A stretch of 64,000 nt of DNA from Erythroxylum novogranatense. Its lineage: Eukaryota > Streptophyta > Magnoliopsida > Malpighiales > Erythroxylaceae. The stretch is from NCBI GenBank assembly GCA_029891385.1, contig CM057230.1, forward strand, positions 20,836,847 through 20,900,846. The letters are read 5' to 3'. The notes below the pieces were generated by a model, which was given only the letters and a program-made list of their open reading frames with translations, had not been told where the DNA came from and did not search any database. Shown piece after piece: positions 1-14,229 of this stretch (position 1 is the first letter of the stretch; each line of letters opens with the position of its first letter). The position numbers and the translations under genes are program-made.

Positions 1-37
1 AGTGAGCAAATAAATTGATGAAGGATGTTTCTTTCAG

Positions 38-2283
<2,246 letters not shown>

Positions 2284-2767
2284 TCCTCCTATCCTATCCT
2301 AAATGCTAAGGTTGGGCATATGAAGAATAGCCCTACAATATTTAGAACGATCTTTCTTTTAGAACTAAAGTGGTTTGACTTAGGTACTTTGTTATTTGTA
2401 AGTATTATTTGCTTAACGAGATGAGTTCCTGCAAGTGGGTGAAAGAGAATAGCAATACCTTTCTTCCAATTCTTGGTATCGATCAATTCTCTTATTGAAG
2501 CTGCAAGCTGAAAAATATGAAAATTTCGGAACCAGACATTGAGCTGTATAACAAACATAACTGATTTGACAAAAGCATCTGATTTAGTTTTACACACTTT
2601 TCTTAACTTCCGATTTTGTATAGATCTAACTAATTTACGTGCAATTTTACAACATACATCAGGTATGCATTGGCAAACCTCAATCACCAAAAAAGATGTC
2701 AAAAGAAAATAAGGTAAAATTTGGAAACATCAAAGGCGCTCCGTCTCCTGAATCTGCTATGAGAGTA
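2284..2767. other. Convergent spacer: 3' UTRs of MCM2 and the PADRE gene
   Basis: A stretch of 484 bp between two converging stop codons. It is AT-rich and probably carries both 3' UTRs. The longest open frame on the - strand (2289-2702) has no recognisable domain and low-complexity composition, so I do not call a gene here. Confidence 0.6.
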
Positions 2768-3542
2768 TCATTTCCTTGATTTGATGGTAGTCTTGATTTT
2801 GGATTTGGAAGAAGGCTTGATGGATGAGGCCTGATGTTGATGCTCCCAGGTGATCTTGTTATGAGTCTTTTGGGTGACTTGAGCTTTTTGGGTGGCCTTA
2901 GACAGATGTTTCTTCTTCTTCATTCCGAAAGACGAAAGCTTTCTTTTCTTCCCCTTCTCTTTAATGGTTTCGAGCTTGGGTTTCCATCGTTGAGACCCTA
3001 CAAGCTGACTATAATCCCTCCGCAACTGAGGAGTACTGCATACTCTACTTCTTGTGCTGTTGTTATCTTTTTCTTCTTCCGACTCACTGAGCTTGCCTTG
3101 TTCCATCAACTGCCATATAATAAACTCATCCGACACTCGTATCCTTAAACACCCAGATGGAGATTTTGTATGTCGAAGGGCTGACATGTGGCTGCCTTCT
3201 TCACAAGTGCGGTTCTTGAATTTCTCAATGCTTGGGAGGAGGATTGACTGGTAAAGGAGGCTATGGTGACAAAAGACAGGACCGACTGGAAACAATGTTT
3301 AGGTAGAAGAAAGTAGTTGCGACCGAGCTGAAGGCGGTCGTTTTGGGAAAGAGATGGGATCTTCTGGCCTATGTACAAGGAATCAGAAGAACACACCAAG
3401 TGCTTTGGGAACTGCATCATTAGCTCAGAGACGCGAACTGGTCTGTTGTAGACGGTGACTTTGCCATCGGAGTTGATGAGCTTGATGGTTGGTGCAGGCC
3501 GGTCTTGGTGCTGGTCTTGCACGCAGGGAAGCGGTGTCCCAT
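2768..3542 (-). CDS. PADRE-domain (DUF4228) protein, frame broken at two points
   Basis: A plant-specific PADRE family protein. Members are often induced by pathogens and abiotic stress, and the biochemical role is unknown. The N-terminal half reads PTIKLINSDGKV, then ELMMQFPKHLVC, SDSLYIGQKIP, LQLGRNYFLLP and FQSVLSFVTIASF, all typical of the domain. The C-terminal half, in another frame, holds SPSGCLRIRVSDEFI, then SRVCSTPQLRRDYSQLV and WKPKLETIKEKGKKRK, the usual family ending, and stops at 2768. The halves join if one A is added to the A-run at about 3164-3167, giving FDIQ-K-SPSG. The only ATG suited to an MG- start (3540-3542) is also one base out of frame: one more G in its G-run gives MG-TPLPCVQDQ. 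No in-frame ATG exists upstream, so I place the start there. Whether these shifts are mutations or homopolymer miscalls cannot be decided here. The gene converges on MCM2. About 250 aa would be ordinary length for the family. Confidence 0.85.
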
Positions 3543-6019
3543 TAGCTGAAAACACCAAGGAATATATGGAGATTCACAAGTTTAATCCCCATGACTAGGA
3601 AACTCAACTTAGCTTGTGCATACGGTAAGAACTACGGCATGCCGAGAAGGGACGAGACGGCAAAGATAAGAGAAGGGTCGGAGAGAGAGAGATGGTAATT
3701 TCATACATGCGTATGTTTTATAGACTCTGTACTACAGGAATCCCAATTTGGATTAGCATTTAGCAGCAGCTGAAATTGGAAGTTGGAAGCAAGAAGAAAT
3801 ACTGAAACAGTAATATTTGTATTGAGAATAGTAGCCAGTCAAAGAGGGAGGAGAGAGTTGTTTTCGGTTGGCAACTTTTGGTTTTAGCGAGAGGCGTGTG
3901 AGACTCCACTAGTTATGGCGATAACACCATGCAATGCATCAATCAGCCTGCTCTTTTTTTTTTTGTGTTTTTTAACTTCTGAAAGTTGCCATTTTGGTAG
4001 TAAAATGAAAACATGCAAAAACACTTATTAACATTTGAAATTATTAAGTAATTTGTATTTTCTAATGATAATTTCATTAAGAAAAAGAATTGAAAAAAGG
4101 GGTCCTGCGAAAGCGTGGGGGTGGGGGAGAAGTTTGTTATTAGTCCAAGTATGGAGTCCGTTTGTTGATTCGGCAGCGCACGTGTTTTTGTCTCCAAGTT
4201 GAAACCCGCGAAGACCGTGAAGAAGACGGTGACCGTCTCAATCGCAATCTCCAATGGTGCCTAATATGAATATGTTTGACCAGTAAATGCAATGCTACGT
4301 ATGTATGTGTGCGATGGTCGACTTCTTTGACTGTCTGTTCTCTCTCTTTGGACATTGGAATAGGATGGGACTCCCGTACCAATAGAATATTCATAAATCA
4401 TCACTTTCCATAATTGGACACTTGGGCTTTACTAAGTGAAGATGTTCTGCATTATCCAAAACAGAGACCAGACCCACTATTATGGGTCTGTATTCCTAAA
4501 GATGGGTCTGGTCTGACCCTAAATGGGTTAAATCACTTTGTTGTTTGGGTTAAGAAGGGAAGGGAGGGCACTTGGACCTTAGCAATCATGTTTTGGGCGT
4601 GGTTATATGCTCCAATTTCATTACAAACTCTACCTTTAAAAAAAAAATTCAGTAAAATCACCCTTTTATTTTCGGAAAGTCACAAATTCGAAGAAATAGT
4701 CTTTTTTTTTTGTAAAAATATAAAGAAAAGTTGCATATAATTAATGTCCCTTTTCTAACTTTCACATAGCATAGAATTTTATGTATTGAAATTTGTTGAC
4801 TTAACGTTGAATCGGAGACTTTATTGGTCACCGGTTCGATCAATCATCGAATTCCATGACGTTATAATTACACAATAATTATATTTAATTATATATAATA
4901 TTAGTAATATTAAAAGATAGAAAATATACCAAATAATTTAAATAAATATAAATAAAAATTTATTTGAACGGTTCAAATAATATAAATAAAAATAAAAAAT
5001 GTGATATATTTTAAAAAAAAAAAAAATATTGAATCAATGACCAACCGATTCGACCATCAATTTAACCGATCAATCGATCGATTCTCACCCGCTTGAACTC
5101 ATCCAATTGAAGATCGATTTTAAGGTCATTTGATTGGATAATGATTAATACCAATCGAATCGCCAATTTGGTTCGGATTTCAAAATGAGATTAGAAGTGT
5201 GGAGTTAAGATTTCATCATTAAATCAATATATAATAATCTATTTTCAATATGGACCTCATTTCTTATTTTCAAAGATAATTTTCGTTTAGAAATTCAGAT
5301 TATTACGTGATAAAGACTTTATGATTTGGTCGTTTATTAAAGTGAAAAAAAGAATTATTGAATAGTTCAATTATAAACTAATTTCAAGTTGAAGCTTAAA
5401 AGTATCAAACTATTAGGTTGAATCGAGTTTGACTTTACAAAGGTGGAAGTGAACTTGGCTTATGAAAGCCTGGGCTACACTAATTGAGGTTACTTTTAAG
5501 TTTTGATTATGTTCAATTTGGACCTTTCTTTTTCAACTTTAGTAAAATGAGCTGAAGTTGAGCTTGGAATGCCATTTTGCTTGAACCTGAACAAGAGTTT
5601 GAACTTTGAACATGTCCAAGTTGGGCTTTATTTTATAAGCCTATTTGATAAATGAAACACGTGTATAAAGAAGCCGCAAGGGTGGAACCTTCTTGGGTTG
5701 TTACCGAACAATTGAGACTTAGGAAGACAATTGACTAAGACATAACATGAATATCATGCATCCTTTGAATCTTACATGCATCTTTTGAAAAACACGCACA
5801 ATATGTAAGCCATTATATTTCATATTTTGACTATGTTATTAACTTCACATTGTGCATGATGAAAATGCCAACAATGTCTCAAAACGCGGCCAAGAAGAAG
5901 TCCAATTGTAACAAATGTAGTTAAATTTAATTTTGTACAAGTGGGTAGGCTAAAGGCTTGGTCTAAGTGGAGAGGGGTCACGTGTATACCCACATTTGAA
6001 CCACTTGTATATGGGACAA
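3543..6019. other. Intergenic region without recognisable genes
   Basis: Probably begins with the promoter and 5' UTR of the PADRE gene (CT-rich on the - strand near 3640-3720). The rest is AT-rich and contains poly-A/T tracts (about 4640, 4700, 5015) and a few GATCGAT-type words at 4800-5100. Short open frames at 4140-4394 and 4414-4740 show no domain, no splice context and no codon bias, so none is called. Confidence 0.6.
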
Positions 6020-6174
6020 GATCTTCTATCCAATATTACTCTGTCTTATTTTATCTTATAAAAGTTCAGTCATTTATTTTACGGGCCTCACGCGGGACTT
6101 TCATAGGACCTACATAAATAAATAGTTGAGATTCATTAGACACAATAAGACACCATAATATTAAACAGGAGATC
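6020..6174. repeat. Foldback MITE-like element, copy 1
   Basis: The left arm (GATCTTCTATCCAATATTA... CTGTCTTATTTT) is an imperfect inverted copy of the right arm, which on the reverse strand reads GATCTCCTGTTTAATATTA then TGGTGTCTTATTGTG. The arms run almost to the centre, which holds GGGCCTCACGCGGGAC. The same arm sequence recurs at 33723-33889 and, more diverged, at 22880-23054, so this is a dispersed family. It has no coding capacity. The type of transposase that moved it is not evident. Confidence 0.75.
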
Positions 6175-7325
6175 TGCACTTCCTGTACATAGTTATATGC
6201 ATACCCACATTTGAACTTTTACTCACTACCAACAATATTAAGAAATTATTGAAGTGAAAAGCCAATGGGCATTGGTTGCTTTGGTCAATTTTTTTAAAAC
6301 ATACTTCCAAGAAGAAGAAATCATTGAATCATTAATTAAATTAATTTAGAAATTCTTAAGAAAATGAGTAATAATGTCCTGTTGTAGTGCGGTTTTGTGA
6401 CAATGAAAAGGAAGTTGGTTGAATTATCTATAACATAAATGTTTTCTATTTATATATATGCTACAGTATCAATACTTAACTGAAATTCATATAAAGCATC
6501 TAAGAAAATTTAATAGTACGCAATCTTATCTATAACTAATAAAATACTATTTCTAAATAAGTAACATGTATGTAAGGGCAGTTAAGGCATCTGTCCAGGC
6601 CCACTTTTATGAAGAATAAAATAAAGTTCACTTTTAACTTTTGTCAAAAAAAAAAAGAAGACAAAATATAGTTCATTCTTGACCTAATAAAGATCAAAAT
6701 AAGACAAAAGATGATTTACTCTTAACTTATCTAAAGAATAAAATAAGGAAAAATATGATTCATTCTTAACTCTCACAAGTTCCCTCTTTTACTTTGTCCA
6801 TGGCTTGTAAAACGTTATAAGAACGATCATGTATGTTCATATGTATATATGTGTAGGCTTATCGAATACGTATAAGCAATTAACTTAAATCATTATTAGT
6901 TTTTCGATGTGATTATTAAGATTTGGCATATAATTATAGAGAAACTAAGTTTCCAACACAATAAGCAACTTGGTAGAACATACAATTCTATTAATATCAA
7001 CAGCTAAAATTTCCAGTCGACTTTCTATTACACTTAACATTATAAGAAGAGCAAAAAATAATTAATACCCTTTTAGTAAATAAAGGGAAGGACTTGAAAA
7101 GGGAAGAAAGAAAGAGAGAAAGAAAAAGAATAAAAGAGTGAATTGAATGCTCTTGAAATAAATGACCAACCAACTCTATATACTTAGCATGTTAGTTTGG
7201 TCAGAAATCGCCGTAGTTTCTTCTTTTTCGAGCCCATTGCTACATACATGGACTAGAGGAATAGTAGTCTGAATGATCATCATCTTCTCTATGTACTAAT
7301 ATCTTCAATCTTCCAAATCTGCTGC
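6175..7325. other. Gene-free spacer downstream of the RBOHD-like gene
   Basis: AT-rich sequence of about 1.15 kb. It includes a purine-rich tract at 7080-7145 (AAAGAAAGAGAGAAAGAAAA) and A-runs near 6640. The last part likely holds the 3' UTR of the oxidase gene transcribed leftward. No coding or RNA gene is recognised. Confidence 0.55.
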
Positions 7326-10300
7326 TTAAAAGTTCTCTTTGTGGAAATCAAACTTAGTGGAGGTCTTGTGGGAGAAGTCTGAAGCTAGTTGCCTTAGCTC
7401 CTTCGTTAGTGCCGGTGCCCCACAGTAGAAAACTCCTGAAATATAGGCATAACATGCACGAAAAGTTAGCTACACGTGTTATGAAGAACAGCTGGTTGCA
7501 ACTAATGACTTTAGCTAGTGGATAGAGTAGGTGAAACGCACCAATTGTAGACTCGGGATGGCGGAGAGCAATTTTCTTGTAGACTTGTCTCCAATTAGGC
7601 TTGGCGAAATGGGACTTCACCCTCGTGCCCGAAACCACGTCCACACCGTTCTTTGCGTGGTGAAGAGACTGAAGCATTGCTATGAGAGCTGACCTGGCGT
7701 CACCTTCTTCGTAGACACTTGTGCAGTAGTTGTGGAGCTCTATCACCTCCTTATCGTCCATTTCTGCAACTTCGTTCATTATCCCTTTGAACCACTCGAA
7801 TGACCCTTGTTCTCTTGTCACCCAGTAGAAGTACGCTTTCCTTGTCTTGAAGTTCTTGTTCTTATGGTTACTGCCACTCCTAGGAGTAGTAGAAACACCA
7901 TAGCTCCCATTCTCTAAGGACTGTATGGATCGATCATCTGATTCTTCCTTGTTCATCATGTTGTTGATGATGTCCTTGACTATGCTGATCATGGGTGTGG
8001 CTCCAATCCCCAATCCTACCAGTAGGACCACATCATATTTCTTGTAATCTTGTGCTGGTGCCCCATATGGACCATCGATCATTATCTTGGGAAAGCTGCA
8101 TGCATGCCAATCATTACTCGTCTCGTATATCAGAAACAATACACATAAAAGAATTCAGTGCTTAACACCCGCGCGACATCACGATCACATTACCTTGGAT
8201 TATTTCCCCCTTGCATGTGATCAGCTCTGAGTAGTCCACTTTTCCCAGCAGGTGGAGCTTGACATACCTGTGATTGAAACCATTAAAATTGAGAAACTTA
8301 TGTATGATCTGTAACTTGATCAGGACAAGTGCATGTTATGTCTTGTCAAACCTCGGAGAAAACAGTTTTAAGCTGTCGCGTCCAATCACCTAATGTTCGA
8401 ATGTGGACACTGAGGTAATCGTCTCCTGGTGCTGAGGTAATAGAAAACGGATGCCTGTTCATGTTATAGGCGTACCAATTCGTCACAGTAATGTTAGACC
8501 TCAGAAGGTTCATATAACAGTTAAAATACGTATGTTCAATGAAGTGCGTACCACTCGAAGGGCGAAACTGCAGCACAATTGACAAACATGTATTGCCCGC
8601 TCTTGTACTTGAAACCCTGAGGCTTTGACATGTGCAATGCAAGAACATTTCCTGGGTACACCGCAACCTGAAGTATTTATGGACAGACAATACTCATTAG
8701 ATGTATGAAGATCAATCAACTCAGTAGAAAAAAATCGTATTTGTATTCTTCAGGTTTTATCAATTACCTTGAGAATCTTAACAGGCTTGATGCTTGATCT
8801 AAAGGCCCTGATCGACCTCTCGCATGCATAAAGGGCAATGGGCACTGCCAGATACATCCATGTCTGCAGAGAATTTTGCATCAGCAAAACGCAACAGAAG
8901 CAAAAAGGAGTAAGTATGGAAGTGAAAGACAAGCCTCACCGTTTTGTTATACCATTGCTTGGTGAGGTAGAGCTTGATGCCATGGACAATGAGGAGAGCG
9001 TAGACGATGACAAAGAGATGGTGTGAGTACCAGAAGGCATTAAAGCCGGTGAGTTTCTTGAGTGGTTTCGGGAGGTTGAGCTTATTACGCCTGAACCAAG
9101 GTGTGGCTAATGTGAATGCTATTGCCATTAGCACCACCATTATGATTCCAGTGACCCCTCTACTCCTTTACGAACCACCAGTAGTTTGAAGGTTGTTCTT
9201 CCCAAAGTAAGGCTTCATAGGCTCGTATTCCTCTTCTGTTGCGTGAAGCAGTCGAGGGAAGTCGCATGTTAAATGAGCTCCTGCATGTAGTCCTACACCA
9301 ATGGCAATTCCAACTGCAATCACCTGAACTTGCCATATGATACTCATATTAGTTTCTATCGCCCAAAATAAACTTATAAACAAAACATAAGATCAATCCG
9401 TACCTTGTGGAAATTTAGATTGTCATCGAAAGGCACAGCTACGCCCAACCTGGTCTTGTTTCTGAGCCAAGTAATGGTATTCCTACAGACTGGGAATAAA
9501 ATCAAGGCCATATTGAACTTAAGAGTCTCTGCTCCTCCTTTAGCAACACAAACACAATAGCCCATTACTTCGTAAGCAGCTTTATTATGGTACTGCACGA
9601 ACTTGTAAGTAAACAAGCCTGCTACAATTCCCATCCACAGCATCATAACCCACACTCTCTGCCAATTATCCATCAGAAAGTATTTCACACTCTGGTACCA
9701 TCTCCTCAATGGATTGTTCTCCTGTGTTGGCTTTAGCTTCTGGCTCAACAGTTGACTCAGAACTCTACTATCTCCAACCCTCACCGATTGGTTTGGTGCT
9801 TGTAACAGAAGAGTTTCCAGGTTGTATATCTGTTCATCAAAAGCAGTCAGGAACAGAGTCAATCTTTTTCTTGCTTTTTTATTACTATAAACGTGTATAA
9901 GACAATTACCATTATGTATCCAGCATCATCTGGGTCTAATTCTTCCATAATAAGTGCTGCATACTCCTTGGCCTGTTTCTGAATGTTGGAAAGCTTGTTC
10001 GCTGAAGCACTTAAACTGATAATCTGAGAAGAATATGACTCCGTCAGTGTTAGTTCCGAAAGAGTTTAATTAATTGACTTGTAAAATAAACGGTTTGAAG
10101 GAGCAAGCCCAGTCAGATTAAACTATTCACTTGTTCTCAACTATACCAACCTCACCGACTTCTTCTTCAGTGATTCTTCCGTCAGCGTCTCTGTCGACCC
10201 TGCATGGATATTATCGACTACTTCAATTATTGATTATTTTCCAGGAATCAACGTTTCGATACTTACAAATATATGTCATTTAATTATGTCAAAGAAGACC

Positions 10301-11184
10301 GCGATTAAAAATAATCAAAGTTATGGATTTACATGCTGAAGAAGGTTTGAAGCCTGGAGTCGAAGCTCTCGTCGGATATTTGATCCCAGAACTGTTTAAG
10401 CTGAGCCTTGTTGATGGAGTCACCGGTTATGTTATTTCTACGAGCTAGTGCACGAAATAGTTCTCCCGCAAATTCCTTTGATTCCTTATTCATCCCTGTA
10501 ATTCATATCATATATAAACATTAAAAATCGAGAAATATAAATAACTCTCAATGTATCAGGATTCAGTGAGTGCGTGCCTATGCATTCGCCGAACAAGGAT
10601 GAGGGTAGGAGGCCTGTAGAAGAAGCAGTAAGGTTTTGGAAGCGTTTCTCGACTGCCGCCCATCCATTTCCGGAAGTAGTGGAGGCGATGAATTTGAGAC
10701 CCTTCAAGGCGTGGGCGGCGGCTGACTTGGTCCTATCGAAACGTCTGGCAGCAGAAGAGTGCCTTCTCGACAGGTTGTTCGTAAAACGTTGAGACACCTG
10801 TCTGAGATGGGACGAAGTGGTCCGAAAGAACGAAGAAGCAGAAGGCTTTCGCTCCAAAGTCTTCTTAGCCAGCAAAGCCAGCTCAGGATCCTCGTGCCCA
10901 GTTGTCTGAACGCTGTGAACCGCCACGGAATCATCACGAATGTCCAGAGTAATCTCGACATAGGATGAGGCGTCGTCGTCGTCGTTGTTGTTGGTGGTGT
11001 TGATGCTGCTGACAACGTTGTCACTGAACCTGGCGCTCTTCTTGGAAGATCGTTTCTTGTAGGAAGTGCCTCCTCCTCCACCTCCGATAACTAATGGTCC
11101 GCTAAACGCTGTCCGGTCACTTGCTACGCTTTCTGTGTCCGAATTACTATCAAAATGATGATGCACTCCTCTCCCCTCCTCCAT
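7326..11184 (-). CDS. RBOHD: Respiratory burst oxidase homolog, RBOHD-like NADPH oxidase (12 exons)
   Basis: A plasma-membrane enzyme that passes electrons from cytosolic NADPH through FAD and two haems to apoplastic O2, making superoxide in immunity, stress and wound signalling. Exons on the - strand: 11184-10578, 10495-10333, 10199-10151, 10023-9910, 9829-9404, 9323-8940, 8863-8768, 8667-8552, 8454-8352, 8267-8194, 8095-7542 and 7435-7326. They give 931 codons plus stop, normal for the family. The N-terminus [17 protein letters not shown] and [19 protein letters not shown] match the RBOHD type. Then come the EF-hand [16 protein letters not shown], membrane haem histidines in [12 protein letters not shown] and [19 protein letters not shown]-binding [17 protein letters not shown]-binding [12 protein letters not shown], and the C-terminus FDFHKENF. 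Intron 1 uses a GC donor (AG|GCACGC). In exon 6 an in-frame TAA (9168-9170) results from three nearby single-base losses around the conserved YWWFVKGVEG loop, while the frame on both sides is intact. A functional gene with sequence errors is as likely as a null allele. Confidence 0.93.
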
Positions 11185-12051
11185 GTTTCTGATGTTGAAG
11201 CTAATCCAGTGATGTTAAACAACTGGGAATGGTATATATAGAAGTTTAGTTGAAGAGGAATCAGAATCAGAACCAGAACCAGTGGAGAAGAGAAGACCAA
11301 GTATGGAAATTGTACAGACCAATTTTGATGTACATATATATACATGTGGTGGATGGTAGGTTTCCTTTGAACTTTCAATAAAATTCAACGGAATACTATA
11401 ATATTAAATTGTATATCAAACTTTACCCAAGTCACCTGTCATCTTCTCAAAGTCTTATCTAATTTAATTTTGTTTCGTAATAGAATTCTCACCCGTTGGA
11501 ATCTACATCGAAGCTATGGTATGAAATGAAGGGTTAATGGAGTAGTTAGCGGTCAAAACTGACCTTCAAAATTTGTATTTGTATTTTCTTTTTACGATTT
11601 TCTATTTTAATAAAATTTAATAATGGAATAAAAACCTAGATTGAAGCCTTAGAGTTCTTTTGAGAGTAACAAGTCACGCTGTTCGTCACGTGTTCAATCA
11701 CTTAAAATAATCTTTTCGTAAAAATACAAGAAAAAATACATACATCAATCATCTCATTCCAACTTTCTTAAAATGAAGAGACTTATGTAATGAATTCATT
11801 TACTTTTATAGAAGCAAGGGGAGAGAGTGAGATTCTTTAAGATACCTATATATTTAACAATTATTTAAAATATTCATTAATTTTGTTGGCTAATTATATG
11901 AGTTAATAAAACTAATTTTGATGTTATCCATCCACATGTTCATCATGTCCAATGTTGAACTTACATTTCCATTATGTAAGAAAAAAGTGAGAAAGGCAGC
12001 AGTTAATTTCAGTTATCTTATCTGTGTATAAATACAATATTTTGTTTAAAA
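11185..12051. other. Upstream region of the RBOHD-like gene
   Basis: About 870 bp between the oxidase start codon and Tat-A. A TATATATAG/TATATAC cluster at 11233-11341 (both strands) could supply TATA boxes for leftward transcription, although spacing to a start site is unknown. Beyond about 11400 it is AT-rich with no recognisable feature. Confidence 0.5.
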
Positions 12052-12056
12052 CATAT

Positions 12057-12469
12057 TGGTTGGGTCGGTCATATTGGACCCAAACTCAAGATTAATGATG
12101 CATGGGCGATCGGTCCATTCACAAAGACGTTCTTATGACTAAATCAAGTCCAGCCCAAGTAACGATTTCTCCGACCCATTAACGGAGAAAGTCTCCACGC
12201 AAACACGTAAAAGATCTAAACCTATTGCTTCTTCATATATAAGGTACGATTTACCACAACAAAGGTATGCGATTACAACCCTAATTCTCTCGACACAATG
12301 ACTCTCCTTCACCAAAAACTCGACTTGAACGCGGAGAGGGCTAATCGGGACATAACCCCGACGCGTTTTCTTGTTTTTGCAGTGCTTTGACGTGAAGTTG
12401 ACATCGGAAGCAGCTTGATCATATGGAGTATAACTAACATCCACCAAATCAAATAATCCGGCTAAACCA
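12057..12469 (+). repeat. Tat-A 5' LTR
   Basis: Starts TGGTTGGGTCGG and ends CTAAACCA, matching 21628-22034 with small gaps. It holds a TATA box (12236-12243), and the U5-like end is followed by a degraded primer site where TGGCGCCCACC of its relatives is reduced to TGCCACC. Confidence 0.88.
12236..12243 (+). promoter_or_regulatory. LTR TATA box
   Basis: TATATAAG about 180 bp into the 5' LTR. The same word, preceded by CA, sits at the equivalent place in the Tat-A 3' LTR, the Tat-B 3' LTR and the Tat-C LTR. This conservation supports it as the retrotransposon core promoter. Confidence 0.6.
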
Positions 12470-12884
12470 TCATGCCACCGTGGGGCCCGACTTCCGTGCA
12501 CCACGCCCGTAAACACTCAGATCACCAAAGCGGCGATGAACTCGATGTAGCCATTGTCATGGCTCTCGCGATGTAACGTCTGTTTTTAGCCATCATGGCT
12601 CGCTCGCCAGACCGTGATATTTCTCACACTAATCCTCGATCCTCACGATCAACAACAACCTCGCACTTTGAACAGGAAGAACATAGTGTTGCTTTAGAGG
12701 ATAACATCGCACCCAATACACACCAAAACCTCCAACACCGATCGTGCGGAACCTATTTCTACGCATGCAAGCCCCGACCCAAAAATGATCGAGGAAGCAG
12801 CTGATCTGTTGATTTGCCAGATCTTGTAGTCTCAACAGGCGCAACAACAACTGGCTCGCAAGCGCAAGCCACCGACAACTTAAC

Positions 12885-13850
12885 ATGACGACCGATCATC
12901 GCCCAACTGAGAACCTAGAAAACTCGTGGGCGATCGGATCAACGCCGCATGAAGCTTCATTCAGACGCCTGACGGCGCAAGATGATGACCCCTCCTTCAC
13001 TCCGAAATTGATAGCCTCCGGACCGGGACAAAGATACCGACCCCCGAGAAATACACTGGGAAGACCGACCCCCTGGACTACCTGCAACACTTCCAGTCCA
13101 TGATGAATCTACACTGTGTTCGGGACGCTATCCAATGCAAGGCTTTCAGACGGCTTCCAAGAGGGAGTTTCTACGATGGTTCAACAAACCGCCGAGTCAG
13201 ATCACATATTTCAATATTTCAGATTGTTATTCTCAACCAATTCACCACCAAGAAGCGCCACGAGAAGACGGCTGAGGTGATGCAACTTACCCAAGGAAAG
13301 AATGAAAGTCTGCGGAGTTCATCACTAGGTTCAACAATGAAGCGGCCGAGGTTCCCGACCTCACTTGCTCGTCCACGTTGGCCGCTCTCATGAGCAATAC
13401 AAGGGACGAGGAGTTCAAGAAATCATTAGCCTCGATCACCCGATCCGCTCAAGAAATAAGAAATGTAATGATAGGTACATTCAATAGAAGAAGTACTGAA
13501 AAATACAAGACGTCGAATGGATGATCGGTTGCCAAACGACCGGCCGAACAATTCGCATAAACAAAAAAGGCCAACCAAACCGAGAAGGCCGAATCAATCG
13601 GCTGTGGATATCAACAGAGTTCACCCTACCAACAAAGCGATATGCGTAAGTATTGATTTTACCATAAGAGCGGACGGGGAAACTATCCGAGAACCCGAGA
13701 AAATGAAGACCCCATATAAGGATAGAAACCCCAATTTGTATTGCCACAAAGAGGTCGATCATGATATCAAGATTGCTGGTCGTTGAAAAAGAAATTGAAT
13801 TCCTCATACAAAGGGAAGGCTAGGCCGATTCAGAAACGCGAACAAAATGT
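12885..13850 (+). pseudogene. Tat-A gag remnant
   Basis: Recognised by alignment with the better Tat-C copy. MTTDHRPTENLENSW at 12885 corresponds to the Tat-C gag start. Then come pieces of the capsid-like Retrotrans_gag region (TPWTTCNTSSP and MMNLHCVRDAIQCKAFRR, in different frames), the REPEKMKTPYKDRNPNLYC segment at 13690-13742 and HKEVDHD from the zinc-knuckle-like motif. Several frameshifts separate these pieces. It would encode the particle protein of the element. Confidence 0.75.
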
Positions 13851-14229
13851 CGTACCGATAATCAACGTAGGGTGTGTTGGTCGACAATAAAGCGATCGCC
13901 CGGAGGCTAAAATGACAGAATGATGGAGGGAGGTCGAATGCGAATACGTAAAATCGACGAGAAGAAAGAGGCGATCGAGGAAAGAAAAGATGGAAATGCC
14001 GGAACAAGATGACCAACCTACGGAGTCATTAACATGATATTCGTGGAAATGCAGCAGAGGGTCCACCACTAAAGGGAGAAAAGATACGCCAAACAGTCGC
14101 GCAGAGACTCGTCCAAAAAAGCCAAAGGAGAATGATGGAACGATATCGCTCGACGAGTCCGACCTTGATGGCGTAAGTTATCCTTATGATGACGCCTCGT
14201 TGTGAACTCCGAATACGGACGGCTACGAG

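Noticed and set aside
2289..2702. 137-codon frame on the - strand between MCM2 and the PADRE gene
   Set aside because: AT-rich, no recognisable motif, and better explained as 3' UTR sequence.
10574..11081. Frames on either strand overlapping the first exon of the oxidase
   Set aside because: The RBOHD N-terminus is convincing in its own frame. The others are shadows in GC-richer coding DNA.
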